From assembly GCA_034433515.1 (NCBI GenBank), contig DAOUAL010000065.1, positions 7,083 to 71,082 on the forward strand: DNA of 64,000 nucleotides. Reading direction: 5' to 3'. The translations under genes and the position numbers were made by a program. The number at the start of each line of letters is the position of its first letter. Within the stretch, counting starts at the first letter, position 1. Shown here one piece after another: positions 50,662 through 59,886 of this stretch. The notes beneath the pieces were generated by a model. It saw nothing but the letters and a program-made list of their open reading frames with translations, was not told where the DNA came from and did not search any database. The DNA is from DAOTXS01 sp034433515. Lineage in GTDB: Bacteria; Chloroflexota; Anaerolineae; UBA4142.

Positions 50662-50913
50662 TTATTCCTCCTTGAATGTTATTTCGATTGACCCGCCCGA
50701 CACCGGTGGGAAAAAGCATAAACGACACGTTGTCGGCACGAGATCGTCTAATTCCTTTTGCACACCATTGATCACAATCAGTCCAACCGCGTCGGGATTC
50801 AAACCGAGTTGGGCGATCACTTGACGGGCCGGCGTCGCCTGCTCGAGTATGAGCGTTTGTCTTCGGGGCAGATCGGGCAATAATCCACCGAATAATTCGA
50901 TCTCGACAGCCAA
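50662..50913 (-). CDS. MoaD/ThiS-like sulfur-carrier protein with C-terminal extension
   Basis: An 83-residue ubiquitin-fold protein (VEIELFGGLLPDL, LGLNPDAVGLIVINGV, CFFPPVSGG). The Gly-Gly that is normally C-terminal lies at 73-74 and is followed by nine residues (SIEITFKEE), so activation would need trimming. It starts at TTG 50913 with AGGTG upstream, directly after the AOR gene. MoaD-like proteins donate sulfur to molybdopterin, which holds the tungsten of AOR. Confidence 0.8.
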   Translation of the reverse strand: MAVEIELFGGLLPDLPRRQTLILEQATPARQVIAQLGLNPDAVGLIVINGVQKELDDLVPTTCRLCFFPPVSGGSIEITFKEE

Positions 50914-50921
50914 GCGATCAC

Positions 50922-52631
50922 CTAAAGCGCAGCAAACACCGCATCCAATTCTGCATCGGGCACGTCAAAGACCGCATTGTGCGGCGGCAGTGGTTCTTCG
51001 CGCATATATTCGGGAATGCGATAATCTGCCGATGTGAAACCCGCGCGGCGATTGAATTCCAATTCTGTTCGCAACACATCGCGATGTGCGCGATCCGCAT
51101 CCTCTTTTGTCCAACCCCAACCGTAAATGCCGTTGATCATATCAACCAACAATTGCGGATCGGCGAGGATGGGCGGGCGCGCGAACAGACACAAGCCGGT
51201 GCTATCGAGCATGGCGGCGGTGATTTGCAACTTGAGCGATAATTCTTTTTGTCCTTGCACCGCGAGTGGATTGACTTCTTTGCGAGCCCCGAACGCGTTC
51301 CCGGCGGTGTGATCCGCCCCTTGCGGCGAGGTGGCGTACGTTACGCCGTTGCCTTTGAGACTACGCGGATCGTACCCTGGTATCGCTTGACCTAGCACCG
51401 CGGGCACGCGCCGGATTCCCAGAATGCGCCCGGTAACAACGGCACCATTACCGAGCATACGACCCACGATGGTACCTTCGCCAACTTGTTTCAACAACGC
51501 AAAGATGCTTGCTGGATCCCCAAACTTGGCAAGCCCAGCTTCGATCGCCACGCCGATGGCCGCACCCGTTTCAATTGTGTCCAAACCGAAATCGTTGCAC
51601 AGGTAATTCAGTCTGGCAATGTCATCCAGATTATCCAAGCCAAGGTTTGAGCCGAGCAACGCAATCGTTTCGTACTGCAACGTGCCAACAATCGGCTGTC
51701 CTTGTTCATCCACGTATTGATTGCGGCACGCAATCACGCAACCCGGCATACAATGTGTTCCGATTTTGCCTTCGCGCGCCAGAATCAATTCGCGCAGTTT
51801 CTCGCCGCGCAAATTGGCGGATGCTTCGAAATTTCCGCTCGAAAAATTGCGCGTGGGCAGTGAGCCGATTTCGTTGACCGCCGCGACGATGGAAGCAGTG
51901 CCATACAAATGTTGTGAACCTTTTTGACCGGTCTTGGGATCGTTAATCAACTCAGTCGCAAAGCGTTTTGAGGCGGTGCGAAAAAGTTCTGCATTGGCGA
52001 GTGGCACAGAGCCGCGTGCGCGGTCAATGACGATAGCTTTCAAACCTTTACTGCCCATCACAGCACCCAGTCCGCCGCGCGCGGCGTGATTACTGCGTTG
52101 ATCACGTTCGCCGGTGGACGCGATGCTTGCGCCGGTCATCAGATACTCGCCGGCTTGCCCAATCGAAATGACGGTGCTGTCCGCGCCAAATCGTTCTTGC
52201 AATTTATCCGCGGTTGCGTACGTGCCGAGTCCGTGCAGATCGTCGGCGGGCAAAATTTCTGCCGTGTCGCTACCGATATGCAACAAGTACCACGCGCCGC
52301 GCTTGGCTTGCCCTTCGACAACAATCGCTTTGATTCCGAGTTTTGCCAGCGTATCACCACCGGTGCCGCCGGCATTCGCTTCCTTGATCCCGCCGGTCAG
52401 TGGGCTTTTGGCGCCGACAGACAAGCGTCCCGCCGTCGTTACATTGACTCCTGCGAGCAAGCCGGGCGCAAAAATCAGTTTGTTATGCGGACCCAACGCA
52501 TCGCACGTGGGCGGAACTTCTTCCAGGATTATTTTCGATGTGAGCGCACGACCGCCGAGTCGTTCGTACTTTGCTAGCACCGGCTCAAATTGAGTTTTGA
52601 GTTGCGTCATATGAACGCGAACAAGTTTCAT
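50922..52631 (-). CDS. Tungsten-dependent aldehyde:ferredoxin oxidoreductase family protein
   Basis: A 569-residue AOR-family enzyme. N-terminal region LGGRALTSKIILEEVPP, AKSPLTGGIKEANAGG, NHAARGGLGAVMGSKGLKA; 4Fe-4S ligands in CMPGCVIAC (CxxxCxxxC, where typical AOR has CxxCxxxC) and in LDSTGLCLFA. Oxidises aldehydes to acids with reduction of ferredoxin; a ferredoxin gene is in the same set. Start at ATG 52631 with GGAGG upstream. The 169-base gap before it contains an 8-bp inverted repeat (CGCGGAAC..GTTCCGCG) but no clear promoter. Confidence 0.9.
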   Translation of the reverse strand: MKLVRVHMTQLKTQFEPVLAKYERLGGRALTSKIILEEVPPTCDALGPHNKLIFAPGLLAGVNVTTAGRLSVGAKSPLTGGIKEANAGGTGGDTLAKLGIKAIVVEGQAKRGAWYLLHIGSDTAEILPADDLHGLGTYATADKLQERFGADSTVISIGQAGEYLMTGASIASTGERDQRSNHAARGGLGAVMGSKGLKAIVIDRARGSVPLANAELFRTASKRFATELINDPKTGQKGSQHLYGTASIVAAVNEIGSLPTRNFSSGNFEASANLRGEKLRELILAREGKIGTHCMPGCVIACRNQYVDEQGQPIVGTLQYETIALLGSNLGLDNLDDIARLNYLCNDFGLDTIETGAAIGVAIEAGLAKFGDPASIFALLKQVGEGTIVGRMLGNGAVVTGRILGIRRVPAVLGQAIPGYDPRSLKGNGVTYATSPQGADHTAGNAFGARKEVNPLAVQGQKELSLKLQITAAMLDSTGLCLFARPPILADPQLLVDMINGIYGWGWTKEDADRAHRDVLRTELEFNRRAGFTSADYRIPEYMREEPLPPHNAVFDVPDAELDAVFAAL

Positions 52632-52800
52632 CAATCCTCCGATATAGAACGACGCGGAACATCCGCCGCGATGAGTCTATCGCGCGGTTCCGCGCCCTTG
52701 TTTCAGATTCTGTGAGTTGACATCCTTGTCATTAAACCACTTTCCGCAATCTTGATTTGTGATTGAACAAGTTGTGAATCAACACTCGCAACGATTGGGT

Positions 52801-53766
52801 TTACGGCGGATACGCCACGGTGTAGATATGTTTGCCGCCGTTGAGCGGACCTTTGAGGAGTTCGTCAATTTCTTTGGGATCGCGTTGCGTAACTTTTTCG
52901 GTGGGCGGCAGACAGCCCGGCGGGAATCGGGTCATGATGTCATTAATCAGCCGGCACATGTAATCCATCAGCGCATTCAGTCCCGGCTTAGCTTTTTCGG
53001 CATTCGCCAACGTCGGTCGTCCGATGACGCCTTCGGGATACACTTGCACTTCGGTTCCGCCCAAGCCAACGTGTTCATGTCCTTTGATTGGAAGGTGATA
53101 CACTTCGCCACCTTTATCAACGTGACCTGGCGGCAAGAATCCTTCCGGCTTGGTGTCCACCGCAAGATTCATTTGCATGAATTCAGGGAACAGCGCCAGC
53201 GAGTACGAGGCTTCGACTTCGCAGGCGTGTTGGAACGGTGTCTCGAAGGGTCCGCCGTGCGCCTTGTCCTTGAGGTAATCGTGAATCACGGTGGGCCAAT
53301 GGAGCGAAATCAAAATGCACGGCACTTGATATTTCTTTGCCCATTGATGAAGCGCGAGCGGAATCACTTCTTCTTGCCCGTGACCGTTGAGGAAAATTTG
53401 TTTGCGAAAACCCATGTTCCATAACCCGGCGATGATCGCACGCAATTGTCCCAGAAAAATGTCTTCTGGCACAACGATTGTGCCGGGCATCCCCAGATGG
53501 TTGTACGGGTGCGAACCGTACCACACGGGCTCGGCAATGGTGCACCCCATTTTGAGTGCCACTTGCTCCGCCATGCGCGTGACCAAGAACGTGTCTTCGC
53601 CCAGCGGTTGCGCCGCGCCGTGACATTCCGTACTGCCGACCGGGATGATGATCAAATCGTTTTTCTTGAGTCGTTCATTGATCTCGGTCATGTTCATGGT
53701 TTGCAAATACAAACCGCTAGGCCGTTCCATATGACCGCCGGCGGGGGGAATTTGCCAATCACTCAT
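52801..53766 (-). CDS. Creatininase-family metal hydrolase
   Basis: A 321-residue creatininase-fold protein. Metal ligands in VGSTECHGAAQPLGEDT (Glu, His, Asp), NGHGQEE and EVEASYSLALFPE. Start at ATG 53766, with AAGGAGG upstream; the longer open frame is out of line with the family. Members cleave cyclic amides or act on cyclic ketones such as inosose derivatives. Linked with the U32-like and cupin genes upstream. Substrate unknown. Confidence 0.87.
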   Translation of the reverse strand: MSDWQIPPAGGHMERPSGLYLQTMNMTEINERLKKNDLIIIPVGSTECHGAAQPLGEDTFLVTRMAEQVALKMGCTIAEPVWYGSHPYNHLGMPGTIVVPEDIFLGQLRAIIAGLWNMGFRKQIFLNGHGQEEVIPLALHQWAKKYQVPCILISLHWPTVIHDYLKDKAHGGPFETPFQHACEVEASYSLALFPEFMQMNLAVDTKPEGFLPPGHVDKGGEVYHLPIKGHEHVGLGGTEVQVYPEGVIGRPTLANAEKAKPGLNALMDYMCRLINDIMTRFPPGCLPPTEKVTQRDPKEIDELLKGPLNGGKHIYTVAYPP

Positions 53767-53860
53767 TGTGCCCTCCTTAGCACATCCTCGAACATTGGGT
53801 TTTGCGCCGTGTCCATTTTGTCCGCCCTGAACGATGGACACGGTGCCGATGTTACTTAAA

Positions 53861-54775
53861 TCAAGCCACCGGGATGCGCATATCGCTGGCGCGCTTGCCG
53901 GATTGTTTGGCTTCGGGATAATACGTGCTGACCATCTCGACGACGATGGCGGCTTGTTCTGCCATGCGCTTACCATCGTTCGCCGAAGTCATTTCGCCGT
54001 GACCACCGACGACCGAATTGCCGGTCTTGCAGTGCACGGGCGCCGCCACGCGCACGATTTCTGGTGCTTCGTACACGCGAATGAACCCACCCGAGCCGGG
54101 AGGATTATCGGTGTGAACGTCAATGGGAACTTGGACGGCGGCGCGCAACGCCGCGATCATTGGGATCTGTAGATCGCGCACCGGATTGATGCTATCTGCG
54201 CCTAGATTCTCCAACAGTTTGAACGAGGCGGGATTACAATGTCCTAGATGGGCTGAACATTTGAAGACGATTTCCTTCGGCAATGCGCCGTCTTTGCGCA
54301 TCTCATTAACGACCCACAACATTCCTTCGTCGTAGATCAAAAAGCCACGCACGCCTAAATCATAGCCGCGCTTGATGTCCTCGATGCCGCGCAACACCTG
54401 CTCCATCCCGCGCAGACGATAACTGATGCGGACACCCTGTGGCGAGAGAACTGTGGCACCAGTGTCGTACGTGGCACGCGGACCAACCGACATCAGCAAC
54501 TCGGCACCGTACTGATTGCACAGCCGGCAGTACTCTTTGATTTCCTGACGGGTGTGGCGGAACATGCCGTACGTTTCGGTTACACGGTTGATGGTGATGT
54601 CCATTTTGGTCGCGGTGTCCAACAGAGCCGCTACCGCATCGGCGGAATTCACGGTGGGACATTCGATGCGATACGCCGCGCCATCGGGAAAACGTGCCTT
54701 GGACGTGGGCATATCGAACAAATCACCCGGCGGCAGTCCTAACTTTTGAACGTACTTGCGAGTCTCTTCAAACAT
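53861..54775 (-). CDS. TIM-barrel protein, U32-peptidase-like, function unknown
   Basis: A 304-residue protein with repeated strand-helix units: RIECPTVNSADAVAALLD, ELLMSVGPRATYDTG, GYDLGVRGFLIYDEGMLWV, EIVFKCSAHLGHCNPASF, LGADSINPVRDLQIPMIAAL and VPIDVHTDNPPGSGGF. The layout recalls U32-type TIM barrels, but the usual U32 signature is not clear to me. Several Cys/His/Asp near the barrel mouth suggest a metal or substrate site. ATG 54775 has GGAG upstream. Confidence 0.7.
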   Translation of the reverse strand: MFEETRKYVQKLGLPPGDLFDMPTSKARFPDGAAYRIECPTVNSADAVAALLDTATKMDITINRVTETYGMFRHTRQEIKEYCRLCNQYGAELLMSVGPRATYDTGATVLSPQGVRISYRLRGMEQVLRGIEDIKRGYDLGVRGFLIYDEGMLWVVNEMRKDGALPKEIVFKCSAHLGHCNPASFKLLENLGADSINPVRDLQIPMIAALRAAVQVPIDVHTDNPPGSGGFIRVYEAPEIVRVAAPVHCKTGNSVVGGHGEMTSANDGKRMAEQAAIVVEMVSTYYPEAKQSGKRASDMRIPVA

Positions 54776-54799
54776 GGTTTACTCCTTCAAGATTTTGAT

Positions 54800-55162
54800 T
54801 CAACCCATGTGTTGTGGCAACGGCGGGCAATACACCCAGACAATTCTGAGGGGCTCATCGCCGATGTTTTCCACACGATGTTTTTTCCCGATGGGCGAAT
54901 AAAAGGCCGTCTCCGGTCCGATCTCCCACTCGCCTTCGCCCTCGATGACGATTTTGGCGCGTCCGCTGATGAGGAACAATACTTCTTCCGATTCGGTATG
55001 CACATGATCGGGAATCATGCTACCCACTTCGGTGATGTTCATTCCCATCGAAACATTCTTCACGCCGCCGAACTTGGGGGCGAGTAAAAGTTTAGATGTG
55101 CGCGGCGGTATTCGATATTCACCTTCGACGTCCGCGGCTTTGACAAAGGGTACTTGGCTCAT
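54800..55162 (-). CDS. Single-domain cupin
   Basis: A 120-residue cupin_2 protein with metal-ligand motif DHVHTESEEVLFLISG (two His and Glu) and second motif FYSPIGKKHRVENIG (His). Small cupins may be isomerases, dioxygenases or binding proteins. ATG 55162 has AAAGGA upstream. It is the first gene after the strong promoter at 55372-55400, about 180 bases from the operator. Confidence 0.88.
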   Translation of the reverse strand: MSQVPFVKAADVEGEYRIPPRTSKLLLAPKFGGVKNVSMGMNITEVGSMIPDHVHTESEEVLFLISGRAKIVIEGEGEWEIGPETAFYSPIGKKHRVENIGDEPLRIVWVYCPPLPQHMG

Positions 55163-55344
55163 ACATCATCCTTTCGAATCAAGGTATCCGGCGATGCCGG
55201 TCAATCGAATCAGCAAATTCTCTGTCTGAAACAAAAAAGCACCTCCCCAAACATTATACGAATTGGTTAGTGCCCTAGTCCTGATCGGTGCAGCTGGTAC
55301 GATTGGCTTGGGACATCGTCTCGCGCTCCGTTGAAATAAGTTTC

Positions 55345-55400
55345 ATCAGATAAAACTGTATTTTATCTGATAGTATAGCATAATTGTTTGAGTTTGTCAA
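55345..55400 (-). promoter_or_regulatory. Near-consensus promoter with 11-bp palindromic operator over +1
   Basis: On the minus strand TTGACA (complement of 55395-55400), a 17-base spacer, and TATACT (complement of 55372-55377). Immediately downstream is a perfect palindrome, ATCAGATAAAA-CTGTA-TTTTATCTGAT (55345-55371). A repressor bound there would block the start of transcription. It drives the cupin and probably the long gene set to 37327. The remaining leader (55163-55344) has no gene. Confidence 0.85.
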
Positions 55401-55424
55401 GCATTTTGCGGCTCAAGTCTTGAT

Positions 55425-55518
55425 GTCATTGCGCAAAGCCGCGTTTTGCCGACGAAGCACTCTCATCCTACTTTGAAAGATTGCTTTGCTCCCCACGTGG
55501 CCAGTCGCTCGCAATGAC
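55425..55518. repeat. 94-bp element with 9-bp terminal inverted repeats
   Basis: Starts GTCATTGCG and ends CGCAATGAC, an exact inverted pair. The interior (aaagccgcg... and ...gctcgcaatgac) resembles the dispersed noncoding repeats seen in many anaerobe genomes. No open frame. A MITE-like or REP-like element. Confidence 0.55.
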
Positions 55519-55983
55519 AAGATGGTGCGTCTTAGGCAAGGGTGATGGTGTGAGACGCTTTACTAGATGTGGATAGCAAGGCAATGACGTCGTCGCGCCG
55601 ACACGTATGGAGCGAGTCCTTGTCCCTTTTAGGACAAAAGGTTGTCCCTTTCTTCCCTTGCTTTCAATAGTCTTTTCGGACAATAATAAAGTGCTAGTTT
55701 TGTCCATTTGTTTTGCTCCGGTTCGCCACAATGCCGTGGAGGAATGTTCTCTTGGAGTTCTTTAGCCACGATCCAATTTGGACTCATTACCACACTAGCA
55801 CTCGAGCGCGTTGGTAGTCTCTGGCTCGCCGTAACACCTACGCACGCGGGCGTGTTTCGGTGCGTCTCTTTCAATTCATCTAAAAAAGGCAGACGGCTAG
55901 TGCCAAAACAATTTAATCTTGTGGGGTTGGGGAGTACTTGGCAAAGACGCGGTGCGCATCTTCCTTGGCGAACTTCCAACGAA
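55519..55983. other. Gene-free stretch before the IS982 element
   Basis: Open frames exist on both strands (e.g. minus 55629-56069), but none has an SD, a family signature or sensible composition. No promoter or RNA was recognised. Probably decayed DNA next to the insertion elements. Confidence 0.4.
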
Positions 55984-56975
55984 ACGTTTGATGTGAAATG
56001 ACCTCTGGACATCTCTGCCCAAGCGGCGTAAACGATTACCATCTTAGGCGGGAGGGGTCTCGTGTACATTTCGATCGCAGACTTGATGCTGGTTACCTTT
56101 GTGCTGGTCGATAACTGGTATCAACGCAAAGGCGCACGTTGGCTCGGCCGCACCATCGGGTCAAAGCCGGAATTCAGTGACAGCGAGATGCTGACCTTGA
56201 TGTTGGCGATTGACTTTTTCGGGTTACCAGCGAACGGCGTTTTGTGGAATTCGTCCGCGCCAACTATTTGGCCTTGTTTCCCAAGTTACTCGATCAGAGC
56301 CAGTACAATCGGTGCGCGCGTAGTTTGCGATACTTGCTGGACGCGCTCCGGAAAGAGTGGGCTGCCGAGTTGGGCCTCCAGTTTGAACGACCCTTTCTGC
56401 TTGATACGACGCCCGTCATCGCTGTCGGCTCTCGGCGGGACAAGCGCCACAGTAACTTTCGTGGTTCAGCCAACGGCGGCTATTGTGCGGCGCGGCGGCT
56501 GAAATACTTTGGCTACAAGTTGGTCATGCTGACGACGCTGGCTGGCACGCCGTATGCGTTTGAACTCGTGCCCGCCAATACTGACGAGCGCGACGCCGCA
56601 GACGAGATTCTGGAGACCCTTCCGCCCGACAGCAATGCTTGGTCGGACAAGGGTTTCATCGGCGAAGAATGGCAAGCCGCCTGGTCTCGGCAAGGGGGCC
56701 GCGTCTGGACGACCAAACGCGAGAATCAAAAGGTTCAGAATCCCCTCGAGTTTGACCGTCTGCTGAACCGCGTCCGCGAGCGCATCGAAGGCGCGTTTGA
56801 TATTTTGAAAGAAGGCGGTCGCTTGGTGGAACATACCTTGGCCCACACGGTCGGGGGACTCTACGCGAATTATCGCCAAGATTGCCAGTGTGATCTTCCG
56901 CCTATTCTTCCGCCGATTCTTCAGCATCGACGTCTTGACCTACACGGTCAGCACGTGACATTTCACATCAAACGT
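55984..56975 (+). mobile_element. Decayed IS982-family insertion sequence
   Basis: A 992-bp element with 17-bp perfect terminal inverted repeats: ACGTTTGATGTGAAATG (55984-56000) and CATTTCACATCAAACGT (56959-56975). It contains one transposase gene with two frameshifts. No target-site duplication is visible. Size and ends fit the IS982 family (~1 kb). Confidence 0.8.
56062..56958 (+). pseudogene. IS982-type transposase, frameshifted twice
   Basis: GTG 56062 has GGGAGG upstream. The first frame (FSDSEMLTLMLAIDFFG) is lost near 56223 and the product continues one base out (SERRFVEFVRANYLALFPKL). Catalytic residues are visible: Asp in FLLDTTPV, Asp in AWSDKGFIG, Glu in RERIEGAF. A second shift near 56860 leads to ...IIAKIASVIFRLFFRRF and a stop at 56956-56958. 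One missing base at each site would restore ~300 residues. Inactive unless these are sequence errors. Confidence 0.8.
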
Positions 56976-57013
56976 ATGATACTCCGTAAATCCCCAAGAT
57001 TTCGGAGGTCTCC

Positions 57014-58202
57014 ATGAACAAACGCCACATCAAGCATACCAAACCTGTCGATTCTGCACAAGTTCGCTCGGCATTGATCAGTCTCCTCATAGACACCCTC
57101 CCATTGGACTTGAAGGTGCGTGATCTGGATGAAGAGACACGGGGACATTCTGTTGTATGCCTCGTTTCATCAAACGACGATTCAGCCTGTTTGGAACTGA
57201 GGGTCTCCTCGGGTACAACCACGCGCCATCATCTCACCGCTAACTTGGGCGATAGCCCGTGACCTGCGGCGATTGGAACAGCAACTGAATCAAGCGCTGC
57301 GCACTCCACTACCGCGTTCCTTTCGCCGACACTTGATAGTCGTCCGTTATGATGTAGCGCTTGGTCGAACTGTCGTATTACGGCAAACCGCACCGCCACC
57401 CGCAAGAGGTGCGCCGGGGTCCTGCCAAGGCAGGCACGACCTATTTTCATTCGTATGCTACGATTGCCGTCGTCCATGACGATCAACGCGATGAACGCGC
57501 CTTGACGTTCATCTGGGCCAAAGAATCGCTGACGGCAGTCGTGCTCCGCTGGCTGAAATACGTGCGTTTATTGGGTCTGCAGGTGCGCGGGGTGTATTTG
57601 GACAAGGGTTTCGCACGGGTCGAGCTCTTTCGGCTCTTGCGACGACATTGCATCCCCTATGTCATTCCGGTGCCGCTATGCGGGCAAGGACTCAAAGTGC
57701 TCTGCCAGGGGCGACGCAGCGATCAGCGCCGCTACACCTTCAAGGCGGGCACGGCGGAAGCGTATATCACCGAGATTGTCCTGGTGCGGCGGTATCGTGC
57801 CGGGCGGTGCGGGTGGCATGGTGTAGATGGGTTGGTGTATGCGGGGTCTATCGCATCGAGCGGTGCGACCCTCATCAGGTGCATCAACTCTATAGTTGGC
57901 GGTTTGGCATTGAGAGTGGCTATCGGCAGAGGCACCACGTGCGTGCGCGCACCACGTCGCGTCATCCCGGATTGCACCTCCTCTTCGTTGGGTTGGCGTG
58001 GCTAATCCTGAATTGCTATATGGCATTCCGCCAAGTCTGGTTGACGATACGGCACGCGGAGCGTGGGCATCGGGTTTACAAGGTCTGGCTGACGTTGCAA
58101 CGCCTGGCGCGGCTATTGGTGCGCGTGATTGAGCAGTTATTGGGAACGCCACCGATGCACCAAGTTGCACATAGCAAAATCGAACTTGATCCAATTTCGT
58201 GA
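57014..58202 (+). pseudogene. DDE transposase (ISH3/IS4-superfamily-like), several frameshifts
   Basis: ATG 57014 has GGAGG upstream and reads MNKRHIKHTKPVDSAQVRS. The homologous sequence then moves between frames: QQLNQALRTPLPRSFRRH at ~57280, YYGKPHRHPQEVRRGPAKAG from ~57370, VYLDKGFARVELFRLL, then YSWRFGIESGYRQ and RARTTSRHPGLHLLFVGLAW to a stop at 58200-58202. The Y..RFGIE..YR motif is that of IS4-type enzymes. Family name is tentative. Its inverted repeats were not found; 58203-58400 looks like further remnant DNA. Confidence 0.7.
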
Positions 58203-58400
58203 TCTACTGAGGCTGGATTCTAGCCGACGCAGGTCGGCTTCGGGTAGTGGTCGCAAGCGTTCACGCGGAAAACGCGACCATTCATCGAAATCGAAAGAGC
58301 GTGAATGCTTGCGATTGCAGTGGTTTTAACCGCCTGTCAAGGGACTTGGCAACAGCCATGCTAGTGAGGTAGGGGTAAACACCAACCGCGCGCGAATAAT

Positions 58401-58429
58401 TTGACACCCTTTTGGGAACAGGGTAGAAT
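58401..58429 (+). promoter_or_regulatory. Sigma-70-type promoter of the acd-etfBA operon
   Basis: TTGACA (58401-58406), 17-base spacer, TAGAAT (58424-58429). The spacer contains the inverted repeat ACCCT..AGGGT, a possible operator. The acyl-CoA dehydrogenase ATG is 33 bases downstream. Confidence 0.8.
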
Positions 58430-58462
58430 GACATTGACCCCACCCAGAGGAGGCATTCAAAG

Positions 58463-59605
58463 ATGATTGATTTCTCCCTAACCGACGAACAAAAAGCACT
58501 CCAAGAACTTGCACGCGATTTTGCCCAAAAGGAGGTTGCCCCCGTTGCTACGGAACTCGATCGCACCGGCACTTTTCCACACGATCTTCTCCAAAAAGCC
58601 CACAAACTTGGTCTTTTGAACCTCACCATCGAAGAAGCGTATGGGGGAGGCGGGCAAGGTTGGCTCGAAGCATGCCTGGTGGGGGAAGAATTCGCGGCGG
58701 CGTGTGCCGGCTTTACCACCGCTGCCAATGCGAACGAACTTGCCTTGACCCCTTTGCATCTTGCAGCGACGGACGAACAAAAGCGTAAATTCATTCCCCC
58801 AATCGCCAAGGATGGTGGGTATGCTGCCTTTTGTGTGACGGAACCGGGAGCGGGAAGTGATGTAGTCGCTATGCGGACGCGCGCGGTGAAAAAGGGTGAC
58901 GAGTACATCCTCAATGGCACCAAACATTTCATCACGAATGGTGATGTGGCGCAATTACTGACCGTCTTTGCCGTAACCGACCCGGAGAAAAAGCATCGTG
59001 GACTGTCGCTCTTTGCGGTTCCCGCCGATTTGCCCGGCATCACCCGTCGCCATATGGGCGAAAAAATGGGACATCGCGCGTCGGATACGGCAGAAATTGT
59101 TTTCGAAGAGGTGCACGTCCCGGCAGAGAACCTGATCGGCAAAGAAGGCGAAGGTTTCAAGATCGCGATGGAAACGTTTGACCGGACGCGCATTGGCATC
59201 GGCGCGGCAGGGGTGGGTGTGGCGCGCGCGGCGTTGGAAGCGTCCATCAAATTTGTCAAAGAGCGTCAGCAATTTGGTCAACCGGTCGCCAACTTTCAGG
59301 GTTTGCAATTTATGCTCGCCGATATGGCGATGAAAATTGAAACTGCGCGCTTGGCGGTGTACTATGCGGCGTGGCAAGTGGATCACAAAATGCCGTACGC
59401 GTACCAATCAGCCATTGCCAAAGCGTACGGGTCGGACGTGGCGATGCAAGTCACCACCGATGCCGTGCAGTTGCATGGCGGGTACGGTTATTACGCCGAA
59501 TACAAAGTGGAAAAATATATGCGGGATGCCAAGTTGCTCCAGATTTACGAAGGTACGAATCAAATTCAACGCGTCATCATTGCGAGGACGTTGTTGAAAG
59601 ATTAG
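58463..59605 (+). CDS. Acyl-CoA dehydrogenase
   Basis: A 380-residue flavoenzyme of the short-chain/butyryl type: FCVTEPGAGSDV, FITNGDVA, MGHRASDTAEIVFEEV, RTRIGIGAAGVGVARAALE, QLHGGYGYYAEY, and catalytic Glu in LLQIYEGTNQIQR. It oxidises acyl-CoA (or reduces enoyl-CoA) with Etf as partner; etfB and etfA follow in the same operon. GAGGAGG lies 9 bases before ATG 58463. The substrate chain length cannot be read. Confidence 0.95.
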   Translation: MIDFSLTDEQKALQELARDFAQKEVAPVATELDRTGTFPHDLLQKAHKLGLLNLTIEEAYGGGGQGWLEACLVGEEFAAACAGFTTAANANELALTPLHLAATDEQKRKFIPPIAKDGGYAAFCVTEPGAGSDVVAMRTRAVKKGDEYILNGTKHFITNGDVAQLLTVFAVTDPEKKHRGLSLFAVPADLPGITRRHMGEKMGHRASDTAEIVFEEVHVPAENLIGKEGEGFKIAMETFDRTRIGIGAAGVGVARAALEASIKFVKERQQFGQPVANFQGLQFMLADMAMKIETARLAVYYAAWQVDHKMPYAYQSAIAKAYGSDVAMQVTTDAVQLHGGYGYYAEYKVEKYMRDAKLLQIYEGTNQIQRVIIARTLLKD

Positions 59606-59615
59606 GCGAGGAATT

Positions 59616-59864
59616 ATGAGTCGTGATTTCATTCTGATCTTTAGCGGCGGAATGGTGTCGCTCATCACTACATTGGTGGTGTTGTTTGTCATGGATTATT
59701 TTTATCGGCGGGAACAACTCAAAGCCGCCAAGCCGGAATCGGTGCATCCCGTCGAAGCGTTGATGACGCCAGCCACACCCTCCGTCGCGACCAAACCTGA
59801 ACCATTGCAACCGCCAGAATCGAAAGTGGTGTTGGTGCAAGAAGAAACACCGACATCGCATTGA
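59616..59864 (+). CDS. Small single-helix membrane protein, unknown
   Basis: An 82-residue protein with one N-terminal helix (ISGG-type FSGGMVSLITTLVVLFVMDY) and a Pro/Thr/Glu-rich tail. GAGG lies 5-6 bases before ATG 59616. It lies between the acyl-CoA dehydrogenase and etfB and is probably co-transcribed. It may tether or recruit the complex to the membrane, but that is a guess. Confidence 0.65.
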   Translation: MSRDFILIFSGGMVSLITTLVVLFVMDYFYRREQLKAAKPESVHPVEALMTPATPSVATKPEPLQPPESKVVLVQEETPTSH

Positions 59865-59886
59865 TCTTGCATAAGGAGAATCGGGA

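Noticed and set aside
52632..52800. Moco/Wco riboswitch upstream of AOR
   Set aside because: Only an 8-bp inverted repeat is visible; the conserved Moco-RNA core could not be recognised.
55629..56069. 146-residue open frame on the minus strand before the IS982 element
   Set aside because: It overlaps the IS terminal repeat, has no SD and no family resemblance; probably chance.
58282..59259. 325-residue open frame on the minus strand
   Set aside because: Antisense to the acyl-CoA dehydrogenase and composed of Ser/Arg-rich low-complexity sequence.
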